Below are positions 17,405-25,872 of a DNA stretch of 64,000 nucleotides, piece after piece (position 1 is the stretch's first letter; each line of letters begins with the position of its first letter). The stretch comes from Chloroflexi bacterium AL-N1 (GTDB taxonomy: Bacteria > Chloroflexota > Chloroflexia > Chloroflexales > Roseiflexaceae): contig WYDT01000012.1 in assembly GCA_013122435.1 (NCBI GenBank), positions 1 to 64,000 of the forward strand. Reading direction: 5' to 3'. The position numbers and the translations under genes were made by a program. The notes under the pieces are model-generated. The model was not told the origin of the DNA. It saw nothing but the letters and a program-made list of their open reading frames with translations, and made no database searches.

Positions 17405-17548
17405 ATGCCTCACGAACCTATCACATGGTTAATTGCCCGATTCAGTGAGTGGTACCTGGATAGCACGGTGCTTGAGCGCGGCACACTAAGTTCACCATTG
17501 TCTCCAGTCGAACAAGAATCACAGTCTACGGCACCAGATTTGGGTTGA
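17405..17548 (+). CDS. Small hypothetical protein (47 aa)
   Basis: This short frame starts MPHEPITWLIARFSEWYLDS and has a Ser/Pro-rich tail. It is kept because a promoter with good spacing lies immediately before the ATG. It overlaps the 3' end of the opposing gene by 23 bp. There is no ribosome-binding site, in line with leaderless translation. It may also be spurious. Confidence 0.4.
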   Translation: MPHEPITWLIARFSEWYLDSTVLERGTLSSPLSPVEQESQSTAPDLG

Positions 17549-18527
17549 CCACGTACTGCCACCAATTATTTGCGACACCATCGGTCTCGCCTGCGACACA
17601 CGGCAGATGGCGCAACCACCACGTATGGTGAGCACGCATATCGCCATACCCCCACTCCTGACAATTCACCACACGAGCGTTACCAGGCAGATGCGGATAG
17701 CTATACCAATCATCACAGTAGCTTGTCACGGAACGACGGTTGCCCCAATCGTAGTCACGTTCGCTGCTGGGAGCAAAATGAATGTTGCCACACTGGGCCT
17801 GCCCTGGTGCTACCTTATCATAGCGGATAAAGCGTTCCCACATATTTTCGCCGCGACCAAGCTGCTGATACACACGACTCATGATCGACTCGGTGCGATG
17901 CCCAAAGTTTTCCAGCATACAATCGACGCCACGCTCATAGTTGAACGCCATCATCACAAAGCGGCCCAGACAGTGCTCCGTATTGGGAACAGGCGGCGAA
18001 TTGCACCAGAACGCCCCACGACCCACCATTGTCGACTCGTAATCTCCAGCGTAGGGAAAGGAGAAAAACCACACCTCATCAAACTCATCGCGCTCATACC
18101 GACGGATCAACTCAAAGGTAGCAATTTGCGTTTCATAATCAATCGCATTGGGCTCGTACAATTGGCGCGCCTGCCATGCCTTAATAAAAGTCTCGTTTGT
18201 GTAACGAAAACCATCCTGCTTGATCGGATACCAGTCAGCGGCGATGCGCTCCACAATTTCGTAATTGAGATAGCCACTGCTGCATTCACGCAGATCATCG
18301 ATGTATTGATGGGCAAGTTGATCTGGATCGTACCAACTAAATAGCTCTGTCAACCGCTTACCGCGTGCCGAGGGCACCGGCGGGTTGTGAACAATCATCA
18401 ATACTCGGGGATAAATGGGTGTAACAGTCGAGGTGGAAGGGATCGCTAGCTGTGTGGGTACAGTTGTGCGCGAGTCAGCGCTTACACCAAGGAGTTGTTT
18501 GCTGGCATGGCGTAGTCGGTCGATCAT
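17526..18527 (-). CDS. Conserved-looking hypothetical protein, 333 aa
   Basis: No known domain was recognised. The N-terminus includes VLMIVHNPPVPSARGKRLTE, the middle EVWFFSFPYAGDYESTMVG, and the C-terminus is rich in Trp, Tyr, His and Cys (VTSYCDDWYSYPHLPG, HHTWWLRHLPC, NNWWQYVVNPNLVP). This composition suggests a metal- or glycan-binding surface. The chosen ATG follows TTGGAGCTTGT. An earlier in-frame ATG at 18563 has no site. There is no obvious signal peptide or membrane helix. Confidence 0.65.
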   Translation of the reverse strand: MIDRLRHASKQLLGVSADSRTTVPTQLAIPSTSTVTPIYPRVLMIVHNPPVPSARGKRLTELFSWYDPDQLAHQYIDDLRECSSGYLNYEIVERIAADWYPIKQDGFRYTNETFIKAWQARQLYEPNAIDYETQIATFELIRRYERDEFDEVWFFSFPYAGDYESTMVGRGAFWCNSPPVPNTEHCLGRFVMMAFNYERGVDCMLENFGHRTESIMSRVYQQLGRGENMWERFIRYDKVAPGQAQCGNIHFAPSSERDYDWGNRRSVTSYCDDWYSYPHLPGNARVVNCQEWGYGDMRAHHTWWLRHLPCVAGETDGVANNWWQYVVNPNLVP

Positions 18528-18601
18528 ACAAGCTCCAAATCGTAGGGTTCCGATAATGTGCAAGATAGTATACGCCCCGTGTCAAGAGGCTAAAACCAAT
18601 C

Positions 18602-21088
18602 TTACTCAATAATGGTTAATGCACCAATGCGCGCAATACCATCATCGGTTGCGGCAAGCCATTCGAGAGGAGTATTTGATTCACGTACGCGCACCACCAG
18701 CTCATAGGTACCCGGCGGGATGCTGGGGTCGAGCCAGAGCATTCGGCGGTCGATGACATGTTCTCCTGCTTCCCAACGCCAGGTGGGGTAGAAGCCCTGT
18801 TGCGGGTAGGCAGTGTCATCAGCCAACAAACGCCCATCCGTATCAACAAGTTGCACGGCCATATGGAGCGACTGCTCAAGAGACTCTTCGTTCTGCCAGC
18901 GCAGATGCACCTCGATAGGTATTCCAGCATGGGTCTCAGATGGTGCACTCCATCCGGTGAGCGAGAGTGCCTGCTCGAAACGGATTGCGGTATCCTGCAA
19001 TGGCGCATCAAGGTTCGTATTCCGCAGATAAATGAGTTCACCGCTGTGGGGTGCCATCTGTTCAAAGGTCCCTGCTGGAGTGCGCTCAAACATCGCCAGC
19101 AAACGTTCATCAAGTGCATATCCATTGTGTTGCAAACGCAGCTTGAGGGAAAACGCTCCGATCGGTTGCTGTTCTGGCGGCGCAAAGGTTGGATAGCTAT
19201 CGGCATTGATATATCCGGCACCCTCAAGGGTAGTCGGAAACAGATCGGCACCCAGATACTGCATCCGATTGCGCTGTGGATCAGGTTGTAAATCAAAGGT
19301 CGTTATGAGTGCTTCATCATGAAAGAGTTGCAGTTCCAACACCGGCAGCGGACCCACAACGGGCTGGAGCAGTTCAATGGCTGTTTTGAGTCGTTCATCT
19401 TCCCAGAAGGTCCGGTAGTGAATAATCAGCGGATTGAGTTCGGCAATATCAAACGAGTCTAATCGCTCTAACACCGCGACAGAGCCAAACTGAGCTGCAA
19501 TAGCCGCACCCGGTGGCGGTTGCTGAAGATTAGCCGCAATCGCCAGATTCGGGTGCTCTTCGTGCACAATCCAACTCTCGGTCGTTGGTGGCGCAATGGC
19601 CAGCAGTGTGTGCTCGATCTCGCGTTTTTGTCCCAAAAGACCAACCTGTAACCAGTATGGCTGTGGGCCGGGTTCACTGTTCACCGCAATGACATCTTCG
19701 ACCTCATCAGGATAGGTGGCTTCGATCCAGCGTGTGGCAGCAATCATATCCTCGCTTAACGGATGATAGGCTGGTAGCGGCACAACCTGAAAGCTGTTGG
19801 TAACCAAGAGCACCAGCCCCAATGCGACAATGGCAACAGGTTGCCAGATAGGTGGCCTGATACGATCCATGTGCAGGAGCGCCGCACCAACAATGGCAGC
19901 TGACAACGGCACAATGACAAACAACACCTTGTGGCTGTGGTAGACCGCCGAAATACCTAGCTGTGCGGCCAGCACCAGGGCTAGCATGTGAAGCAACGCA
20001 ACGCCAATGAACGTGAGCAGCAAACGCCCGGTTCTGCTCAGAGCGACCAACCCACCCACAGGTAGTGCCAGCCAGAGCGGAATCAGATCGACGAGTTGGG
20101 GTGGTGCGACGGTTCCCTCGTGTTCGAGCAGCGCAATACCCGTGCTCAAACGTGGTAGCATCACCACAACACCAAGTAACACACCAGGCCCAACCGCCAG
20201 TGCAACATCAACGAGCTTTCGTCGCCACGGCGCTGCGCTGATCAGCAACACAATAGCAGCAAACATCGCCGGAATGGGAGCCCAGAGGGGATAAGTTGCA
20301 ACCAAAGCCATGATGACGAGCGCCAGTTGGAGGATGGCCATGCGGTTGTGCTGTGGTTCGACAATCAGCCAGCATCCGGCCAACAGCACCCAGAAGACAC
20401 CAAATACCATCGGATAGAAGCTCTGGTCCATGTAGGCATTGACGGTGTAGCCACGATGCGCGAGGATGAGCAGCGGAACGACCAACAGCAGCGGGGTGTA
20501 CCAGCGACGTAGCGGCGTCGCACGTGTAGATGCTGCAAGCACAACTGCCAACGCGACACTCATCCCACCAACAAATACCACGAGGGGGTAGATGACATCG
20601 AGTGGGGTCTGGCCAGTAGACTTCGATGTGGCAACGACAATCAGCGCCACACCGGGGGGATACACCGCCATCTCGCCCAGATACTCCCATGTACGGTCGT
20701 CGGACTGTGGCAGCGCATTCCGATCATAGATCCAGTTGGCGTGAATCGTGTGCAGTACGGCATCCCCCGAAGTGCCAATGGGGAGCAGTGTTGGCCATGC
20801 CAGCATGGCACCAATACCAACCACGGCACTAAACGCAAGTACCACCACCCCAAGTTCGTTCCAACGCGTTCTGAAGCGCCCTCGTAACAAGAGCCACAAT
20901 CGTGGTGCGATGCCAATGCTGGCTGCAAAGAGCAAAAATGGTGTGGTGAGAGGGATACCCAACTTCCCTGCGATAAGGCCAACTACAGCTATGGCGGCAA
21001 GACCACCACCGATGAGGCTCAGCAACAGCCATCCAAGATGGTGTGGCATTGTCGTAGCAGTAGCCGGTCGACGCTCCGTATCATTCAT
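18602..21088 (-). CDS. Large polytopic membrane protein, GT39/DUF6541-like
   Basis: This protein of about 828 aa has some twelve hydrophobic helices in the first 500 residues and a soluble C-terminal part of about 300 residues. The loop TSGDAVLHTIHANWIYDRN, then YLGEMAVYPPGVALIVV, resembles the first loops of polyprenol-phosphate-sugar-dependent membrane glycosyltransferases, where the acidic residue is catalytic. The C-terminal part ends in beta-rich repeats. The start is uncertain: longer in-frame starts reach 21241. It is divergent from the chrA-type gene. Confidence 0.55.
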   Translation of the reverse strand: MNDTERRPATATTMPHHLGWLLLSLIGGGLAAIAVVGLIAGKLGIPLTTPFLLFAASIGIAPRLWLLLRGRFRTRWNELGVVVLAFSAVVGIGAMLAWPTLLPIGTSGDAVLHTIHANWIYDRNALPQSDDRTWEYLGEMAVYPPGVALIVVATSKSTGQTPLDVIYPLVVFVGGMSVALAVVLAASTRATPLRRWYTPLLLVVPLLILAHRGYTVNAYMDQSFYPMVFGVFWVLLAGCWLIVEPQHNRMAILQLALVIMALVATYPLWAPIPAMFAAIVLLISAAPWRRKLVDVALAVGPGVLLGVVVMLPRLSTGIALLEHEGTVAPPQLVDLIPLWLALPVGGLVALSRTGRLLLTFIGVALLHMLALVLAAQLGISAVYHSHKVLFVIVPLSAAIVGAALLHMDRIRPPIWQPVAIVALGLVLLVTNSFQVVPLPAYHPLSEDMIAATRWIEATYPDEVEDVIAVNSEPGPQPYWLQVGLLGQKREIEHTLLAIAPPTTESWIVHEEHPNLAIAANLQQPPPGAAIAAQFGSVAVLERLDSFDIAELNPLIIHYRTFWEDERLKTAIELLQPVVGPLPVLELQLFHDEALITTFDLQPDPQRNRMQYLGADLFPTTLEGAGYINADSYPTFAPPEQQPIGAFSLKLRLQHNGYALDERLLAMFERTPAGTFEQMAPHSGELIYLRNTNLDAPLQDTAIRFEQALSLTGWSAPSETHAGIPIEVHLRWQNEESLEQSLHMAVQLVDTDGRLLADDTAYPQQGFYPTWRWEAGEHVIDRRMLWLDPSIPPGTYELVVRVRESNTPLEWLAATDDGIARIGALTIIE

Positions 21089-21253
21089 TCCCATACCTAT
21101 TAAAACGCCTTCAGGAGCGCAAGCTCTTAACGCGCGCTTAATCGCATACGCGTAGATCGATAGAGAAACCATAGTATGATGTGCGTACTTTACCATATCA
21201 TTGCAAAAAGAAGCAACAGCGGACTGTGACCTTGCCGTCACACCTTCACTCAG

Positions 21254-22456
21254 ATGAATTGGAATGAGGACCCAGTGACAGAACGAGAACTACCAGCACC
21301 ACCCGAAACGGCCCTTGGCGAAGTGGCCAGACTCTTCTTGCGTCTTGGCTTTACGGCATTTGGTGGGCCAGCCGCGCATATCGCTATGATGCGTGAGGAG
21401 ATCGTCAAGCAACGCAAGTGGATCGACGATCAGCGTTTTCTTGATCTTTTAGGAGCAACGAATCTCATCCCTGGCCCCAACTCGACCGAACTCGCTATTC
21501 ATCTGGGATACGTACGAGCGGGATGGCGCGGGTTGATTGTTGCTGGCGTGTGTTTTATTGGCCCTGCAATGCTGATCGTGATGGCGCTAGCGGCGCTGTA
21601 TGTGCAGTACGGCACAACTCCTGCAGCAGGCTGGTTGCTCTATGGTATCACTCCAGTCATCATGGCCATTATCCTCCAGGCGTTGTGGGGGCTCACCAAA
21701 ACAGCCGTGAAGGGTCCGCTGACTGCAATCGTTGGTGTGGCGGCGCTGGCCCTCTACTTCACGGTCTTTGGCAATATCGCCATTCTGCTGGCCAGCGGTC
21801 TGGTGGTCATGTTGGTGGTAAACGCACGCCGTCTGCTCCAGGCCAATGCCGCGTGGTTGGTACTGCCGGGGGCCGGTAGTTCGTCGTTCCTGACATCATT
21901 GACGAATAACGTGGTCGAGAACTTTAGTCTGTGGCAGCTTTTTCTCCAGTTTCTCAAGATTGGTTCGGTGTTGTACGGCAGTGGCTATGTGTTGCTGGCC
22001 TTCCTCCGTGCCGATTTCGTGGAGCGGCTGGGCTGGCTCACCGACCAGCAGTTGCTCGATGCGATTGCAATTGGGCAGTTCACCCCTGGCCCAGTCTTTA
22101 CCACGGCAACGTTTATCGGCTATATTCTGGGTGGTGTTCCTGGCGCAGTGGTGGCGACAGTGGGCATTTTCCTACCCTCGTTTATCTTTGTGGCGATCAG
22201 CAACCCGATCATCCCACGGCTTAGAAACTCACCGTGGGCCGGAGCACTGCTCGACGGCGTCAATGTGGCGTCGCTGGGGTTGATGGCAGCGGTGTCGTGG
22301 GAGTTAGGCCGCGCCTCCATCATCGATCCCTTCACGGCAGTGCTGGCGATTGCCTCGCTCTTCATTCTGCTACGCTTCAAAATCAACTCGGTCTGGCTCA
22401 TCATCGGCGGGGCCGTGTTGGGTGTGGGGTACCAGTGGCTGGTGGGGATGGGGTGA
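21254..22456 (+). CDS. chrA: ChrA-type chromate transporter
   Basis: This 400-aa membrane protein has the two-half CHR architecture. The first half includes LRLGFTAFGGPAAHIAMM and LGATNLIPGPNSTELAIHLG. The second starts near residue 225 with FLKIGSVLYGSGYVLLAFL and LDAIAIGQFTPGPVFTTATF. Members export chromate or related oxyanions; some have other roles. The final 31 bp of coding sequence around 22407-22437 recur at 23653-23683, so the 3' end is partly duplicated around the next ORF. Confidence 0.9.
   Translation: MNWNEDPVTERELPAPPETALGEVARLFLRLGFTAFGGPAAHIAMMREEIVKQRKWIDDQRFLDLLGATNLIPGPNSTELAIHLGYVRAGWRGLIVAGVCFIGPAMLIVMALAALYVQYGTTPAAGWLLYGITPVIMAIILQALWGLTKTAVKGPLTAIVGVAALALYFTVFGNIAILLASGLVVMLVVNARRLLQANAAWLVLPGAGSSSFLTSLTNNVVENFSLWQLFLQFLKIGSVLYGSGYVLLAFLRADFVERLGWLTDQQLLDAIAIGQFTPGPVFTTATFIGYILGGVPGAVVATVGIFLPSFIFVAISNPIIPRLRNSPWAGALLDGVNVASLGLMAAVSWELGRASIIDPFTAVLAIASLFILLRFKINSVWLIIGGAVLGVGYQWLVGMG
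22407..22437 (+). repeat. Direct repeat, copy 1 (chrA 3' end)
   Basis: 29 of 31 bases match 23653-23683 (offset 1246). This copy encodes GGAVLGVGYQ inside chrA. The pair flanks the Hint-DUF559 ORF. Confidence 0.85.
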
Positions 22457-22720
22457 GCGGGGTTTTGCATCACCATCCAACACATAGGGTTGCACCAGCT
22501 CTGGCTATCACCTACAATAGTAACAAAGACAACTACATACGCTTCAGAGATACGGTAGCCCTGCTGCTGCACAAATTTAAACCTTCGCAACTAATACCTC
22601 GCCTGAGAAGTAGAAAGCCCCAAAAAAATGGATGACGACACCAACTCCCTGAATTCCTGCTTCGGCGTACGATGTGGAACCCGTGTGTTATGCCCCTCAA
22701 GCCCCTCCCCAGCCCTCCCC
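22457..22720. other. Junction downstream of chrA, no supported gene start
   Basis: No promoter or ribosome-binding site was recognised. The possible upstream start of the Hint-DUF559 ORF (22628) lies here without support. A poly-pyrimidine run (CCCCTCAAGCCCCTCCCC) precedes the tandem repeats. Confidence 0.4.
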
Positions 22721-23644
22721 GCAAGCGGAGAGGAGATCGGCAGCACACAGCTCGCAAGCGGAGAGGGGATGAGTAGCACACATCCTGTAGGCAGTTCAGA
22801 CAACAGACGTTTTCAGCTTACAACATTAAACATCTCCCCACAAGTGGTGAGATTAGAGGGGGGCACTAAGTCGCATCTTCGGCCCATCGAGACTATCCAG
22901 GCAAACGATTACGTCTTTGCTCATGACGGTTCTGTCCGTCGAGTGCAGCGTGTCGTCCGTCGCCCATATATGGGACACATGATTGGATTATGCCACAGGG
23001 CTACCAAAGCAACCCTTTGGCTTACCAATGATCATCAAGTGCTGGCAAAGTTGCGACCACGGACACTTGGTGGCAATGGCCAGTGGAGTGCTGTTCCACC
23101 ACACCATTTTGAACGTAGCCGTAAACTTCGCCGCAACCAGACACCTGCAGAACAAATCTTGTGGGCAAAGTTGCGCGGCAAACAGCTTGGTTACAAATTC
23201 CGCCGACAACATCCGATTGGGCCTTACATTGCTGATTTCTACAGCCGCGCCGCCAGCCTTGTAGTTGAAGTCGATGGTGAAACACATTCCTCGAAAGAGG
23301 CGCAAACATATGATAGAGAACGAGATCGCTATATGCGCTCATTGGGACTGGATGTATTACGGATTACGAACACAGACGTGTACCAGAATCTTGATAACAC
23401 GGTAACTGCAATCTGGCAGCACTGCGAGAAACATCACGCTTTGGAAAGTGCTATGTGGGTGCAGGCCAAACATCTACAGATAGACGATTTCGTCTTCTTT
23501 GGTGTGGAATGTAAAGCGGTTTGTGTTACATCAATCGAAACACAACTCGTTGAAAATGAAGAAGTTTTCGATCTACAGGTCGAAGAACTATGTTCATATA
23601 TGACAGAGGTTTGTGCAATACAGACTGGTCAAAGCCTCCCCTAA
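22628..23644 (+). CDS. Hint/intein-like protein with nested DUF559 nuclease
   Basis: This frame of up to 338 aa (start uncertain; residues 1-60 read through repeats). From residue 75 it follows the intein/Hint order: block A-like RLEGGT...RPIETIQANDYVFAHDG, then GHMIGL and block B-like WLTNDHQV (T-x-x-H at 133-136). A full DUF559 endonuclease domain fills 162-266: RRNQTPAEQILWAKLRGKQL, KFRRQHPIGPYIADF and VVEVDGETH, with likely catalytic Asp203, Glu214 and Asp216. Block F-like VFDLQVEELCSYMTEVCAIQ closes it. The nucleophile position holds Arg75 and the end has Gln-Thr in place of His-Asn, so splicing should not occur. It lies in no host gene. Family names are from sequence pattern only. Confidence 0.65.
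   Translation: MDDDTNSLNSCFGVRCGTRVLCPSSPSPALPASGEEIGSTQLASGEGMSSTHPVGSSDNRRFQLTTLNISPQVVRLEGGTKSHLRPIETIQANDYVFAHDGSVRRVQRVVRRPYMGHMIGLCHRATKATLWLTNDHQVLAKLRPRTLGGNGQWSAVPPHHFERSRKLRRNQTPAEQILWAKLRGKQLGYKFRRQHPIGPYIADFYSRAASLVVEVDGETHSSKEAQTYDRERDRYMRSLGLDVLRITNTDVYQNLDNTVTAIWQHCEKHHALESAMWVQAKHLQIDDFVFFGVECKAVCVTSIETQLVENEEVFDLQVEELCSYMTEVCAIQTGQSLP
22719..22783 (+). repeat. Two tandem 33-bp units
   Basis: Two copies of a unit with GCAAGCGGAGAGG (22721-22733 and 22754-22766) lie 33 bp apart, followed in each by a short GC-rich run and CAGCACACA or TAGCACACA. It reads as LASGE-type peptides inside the next ORF. It may be an intergenic repeat that was captured. Confidence 0.7.
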
Positions 23645-23652
23645 CTACCGCA

Positions 23653-23683
23653 GCGGGGCAGTGTTGGGTGTGGGGTATCAGTG
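23653..23683 (+). repeat. Direct repeat, copy 2 (chrA tail duplicate)
   Basis: It matches the chrA end (22407-22437) at 29 of 31 positions. It reads SGAVLGVGYQ followed by TGA. It starts 9 bp after the stop of the Hint-DUF559 ORF and marks the far side of a roughly 1.2-kb insertion-like segment. Confidence 0.85.
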
Positions 23684-23774
23684 ATTAGAAGGAACACCAA
23701 GCTATGCCACTTGCATAAGAAGAATAACTTCCAACTTATTTGGAATTCTGTCTTTAATTAAACCCTATTGACAG

Positions 23775-24593
23775 CTAATCCTCTATACTTTCCTTTCGAA
23801 AGATCATATTACCCATCACACCGTATTGTGTTTCGCCCTGTTTTTCGACAACCAGTAGTGGGCGTACATCTATGTTGATAGGTTGGTCAGCAGGCAGATC
23901 GACGTCCCAATCCAGGGTGAAAGCCACTTCTTCTGTCGGTGCAATTTCGAAACCTGTTGCTGGAATTGGTACCGCACCACCAATCTGATGTACAAGCAGA
24001 TCGTCGGGGGTAAAAGTCACGCGACTATGCGGAAGCACGACTTCTTTGATTGTAATTGTTTCCTCAGTAGTATTGCGTACTGAAAACTCATTAGGAATCG
24101 ATTCATCAAAGATACCCGCGTTTTTGAAGAGCACCAGAACACCAGCGCTCTCTCCTTCCAGCACAGTCACATTAAATTGACCTAACGGAACTGTATGTGA
24201 GGTATCACCAGTTGTAATCACAGCCTCAGAAAAAGTATGCGTTCCAACTTCACGTCCTTTGATAGATAAATGGATCGATTGACTCATCAAACCATCTACT
24301 GGAACGCCTGACTCAACATTAAAAGACTGTATTTCTGCAATGGATGTCTCAGGCAACAGCTGAATCGATGTCACAGTATCCTGATTTATGTCTTGGTTGG
24401 CAAGAAGCAGTTTAAGATTAGTCGAAAAAGTACTATCGGGAAATGCGACATATGAGACATTGTTAGGAATGAAACGTATATCAGGAATATCCGGAACACC
24501 TGTATCTGCTGTTGGTTGCTCATTACATCCCATAAGGGTAGATACAATCAAGACAAAAAACAAAAGATTCGCAGCAATTGTCATATGTTTCAT
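23775..24593 (-). CDS. Putative lipoprotein, 272 aa
   Basis: The N-terminus MKHMTIAANLLFFVLIVSTL is a signal peptide ending in a lipobox-like LMGC. The rest is a run of beta-strand-rich segments (for example YVAFPDSTFSTNLKLLL, TSIQLLPETSIAEIQSF, FSVRNTTEETITIKEVVLP, VAFTLDWDVDLP) that look like immunoglobulin-like or C-terminal adhesion repeats. The ATG at 24593 is chosen for the signal peptide; a longer in-frame start exists at 24641. It is followed upstream by another secreted protein. Its role is unknown. Confidence 0.7.
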   Translation of the reverse strand: MKHMTIAANLLFFVLIVSTLMGCNEQPTADTGVPDIPDIRFIPNNVSYVAFPDSTFSTNLKLLLANQDINQDTVTSIQLLPETSIAEIQSFNVESGVPVDGLMSQSIHLSIKGREVGTHTFSEAVITTGDTSHTVPLGQFNVTVLEGESAGVLVLFKNAGIFDESIPNEFSVRNTTEETITIKEVVLPHSRVTFTPDDLLVHQIGGAVPIPATGFEIAPTEEVAFTLDWDVDLPADQPINIDVRPLLVVEKQGETQYGVMGNMIFRKESIED

Positions 24594-24826
24594 AATATTA
24601 CAACTTTCAAAGTAAAACCACACTACAAGCATGGTAAGCATTCATACATTGACGGTGTATCGTCAGCACATGAATGCTCTTAGTATAGTTAGCTTCCTTT
24701 AAGTAAGGAATTATAACGCATTCATTATTAACTGTACGTAACCCTACTTACACGTTAAGTAATCATGCATTAATTCGCCTACATATCCTCCTTGAAATTG
24801 TTAACGCTTAGTAGATGATAAAAATA
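24594..24826. other. AT-rich spacer between two secreted-protein genes
   Basis: No gene is seen. The stretch is AT-rich and probably holds the promoter of the lipoprotein gene, but no convincing -35/-10 pair was picked out. Confidence 0.35.
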
Positions 24827-25441
24827 TCATTGTAATATCCAGCGAATATGTCCGGTTGGACGGTAGACGTGAAAAGGTTGAGGTTCACAGAGCCAGCATC
24901 TTATTTCTCCACTATAGACATCAAGAGAAGGGCCAGCCCGAAGCGTAACTGTGACTCCTGTCGGTACTTCTACGGTAATTTCAAATTTGTCAGTTGCTGT
25001 ATGCATAGCTTCTATACCGACCTCAGCTTTAAATGCAGTCGCAAAATCAGCCCCTACAGAGGCACTGTATGTGGTACTGAAAGATGTTTCTTTGCTAAAG
25101 GTGTGATCGACGGGATAAGGGCTACCATTGGTAAATGTAACAACATCTTTACCTACTCCACAAGCAGGGGAAGGGGTTCTATTGATAACGTAATACGTTC
25201 CAAACTCAGGTTCCTCCATATCTCCACCGAGGTTAGTATTACCAGGAACTGTAGACTCTAAATCAACCAACTCTGTTCCTGATGGAAGGTTTGTTGTTGT
25301 CGATCCGAGAGAACCAACTATATCTTCTCCACAAAAATTATCTCCCTCACCTGCATACGTTGTTTGACTTGGTAACAGTCCAAAAGAAGTTGGATAAGCT
25401 ACTGCGAAAAGAATCCCCACAATCATAAGCCTTTTCAACAT
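24827..25441 (-). CDS. Secreted beta-rich protein, 204 aa, unknown family
   Basis: The start at 25441 follows AAAGGAGG. A signal peptide (MLKRLMIVGILFAVAYPTSF) is followed by a Cys-containing mature protein. A stretch around 100-160 has alternating polar/hydrophobic residues rich in Ser and Thr: DHTFSKETSFSTTYSASVG, then DKFEITVEVPTGVTVTLRAG. Such patterns occur in aerolysin/ETX-MTX2-type pore-forming proteins, but this is only a resemblance. Cys pairs near both ends may form disulphides. The C-terminus ends HVYRPTGHIRWILQ. Confidence 0.6.
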   Translation of the reverse strand: MLKRLMIVGILFAVAYPTSFGLLPSQTTYAGEGDNFCGEDIVGSLGSTTTNLPSGTELVDLESTVPGNTNLGGDMEEPEFGTYYVINRTPSPACGVGKDVVTFTNGSPYPVDHTFSKETSFSTTYSASVGADFATAFKAEVGIEAMHTATDKFEITVEVPTGVTVTLRAGPSLDVYSGEIRCWLCEPQPFHVYRPTGHIRWILQ

Positions 25442-25872
25442 ACTATTCACTTCTGCCTCCTTTATTAAAACAGAGTATAAAGAAACACATATGTAATGTA
25501 AAATCAATCTAACTAAACAGAAGCATAGAACATTTGCTTTGTTATGTCCGTGCTTCTGTAATTATAGTTGCATAGAACTTCCTCCTCTCTTTGTTTGATG
25601 TATAAGCTTCCTCTGAAGGGTAGGTCAAACTTGTATGAAAGATTACAATACCCATCTAAACATATACGAAAAAACATCTGTATATTGTCTAAATAAGAAC
25701 TAGAAGCACTAGACGACTTTTACTGTCAGGTGAACAAGGCACCTAATATTTAGAGGGTAATCTTATACATCTAACTATCATCTGGAAATTTTCTGAAAAT
25801 TATGTATAATAAAAAATAAATTAGTATAGAGATAGCTGAGATTCTGTGAAGAGGAAAGAGGAGCGTAATCAT
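25442..25872. other. AT-rich intergenic region with regulator promoter
   Basis: No gene is seen. Near its right end a perfect inverted repeat AATTTTC-T-GAAAATT (25787-25801) abuts a TATAAT box (25805-25810) on the plus strand, probably the promoter and operator of the regulator at 25873. Confidence 0.5.
25787..25810 (+). promoter_or_regulatory. -10 box with palindrome upstream of the large regulator
   Basis: A 7-bp inverted repeat (25787-25801) sits 3 bp before TATAAT (25805-25810). No good -35 was found at 17 bp, so an activator may be needed. The gene's ATG is 62 nt further on. Confidence 0.4.

Noticed and set aside
17607..18344. 245-aa plus-strand frame opposite the 333-aa protein
   Set aside because: It lies wholly inside the other gene, with no ribosome-binding site and no recognisable domain; the minus-strand reading has a good site and sensible composition.
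18758..19291. 177-aa plus-strand frame
   Set aside because: Antisense to the soluble C-terminal part of the membrane protein; no site or domain.
22719..22783. Tandem 33-bp repeats considered as a CRISPR start
   Set aside because: Only two units, no spacers of even length and no cas genes nearby.
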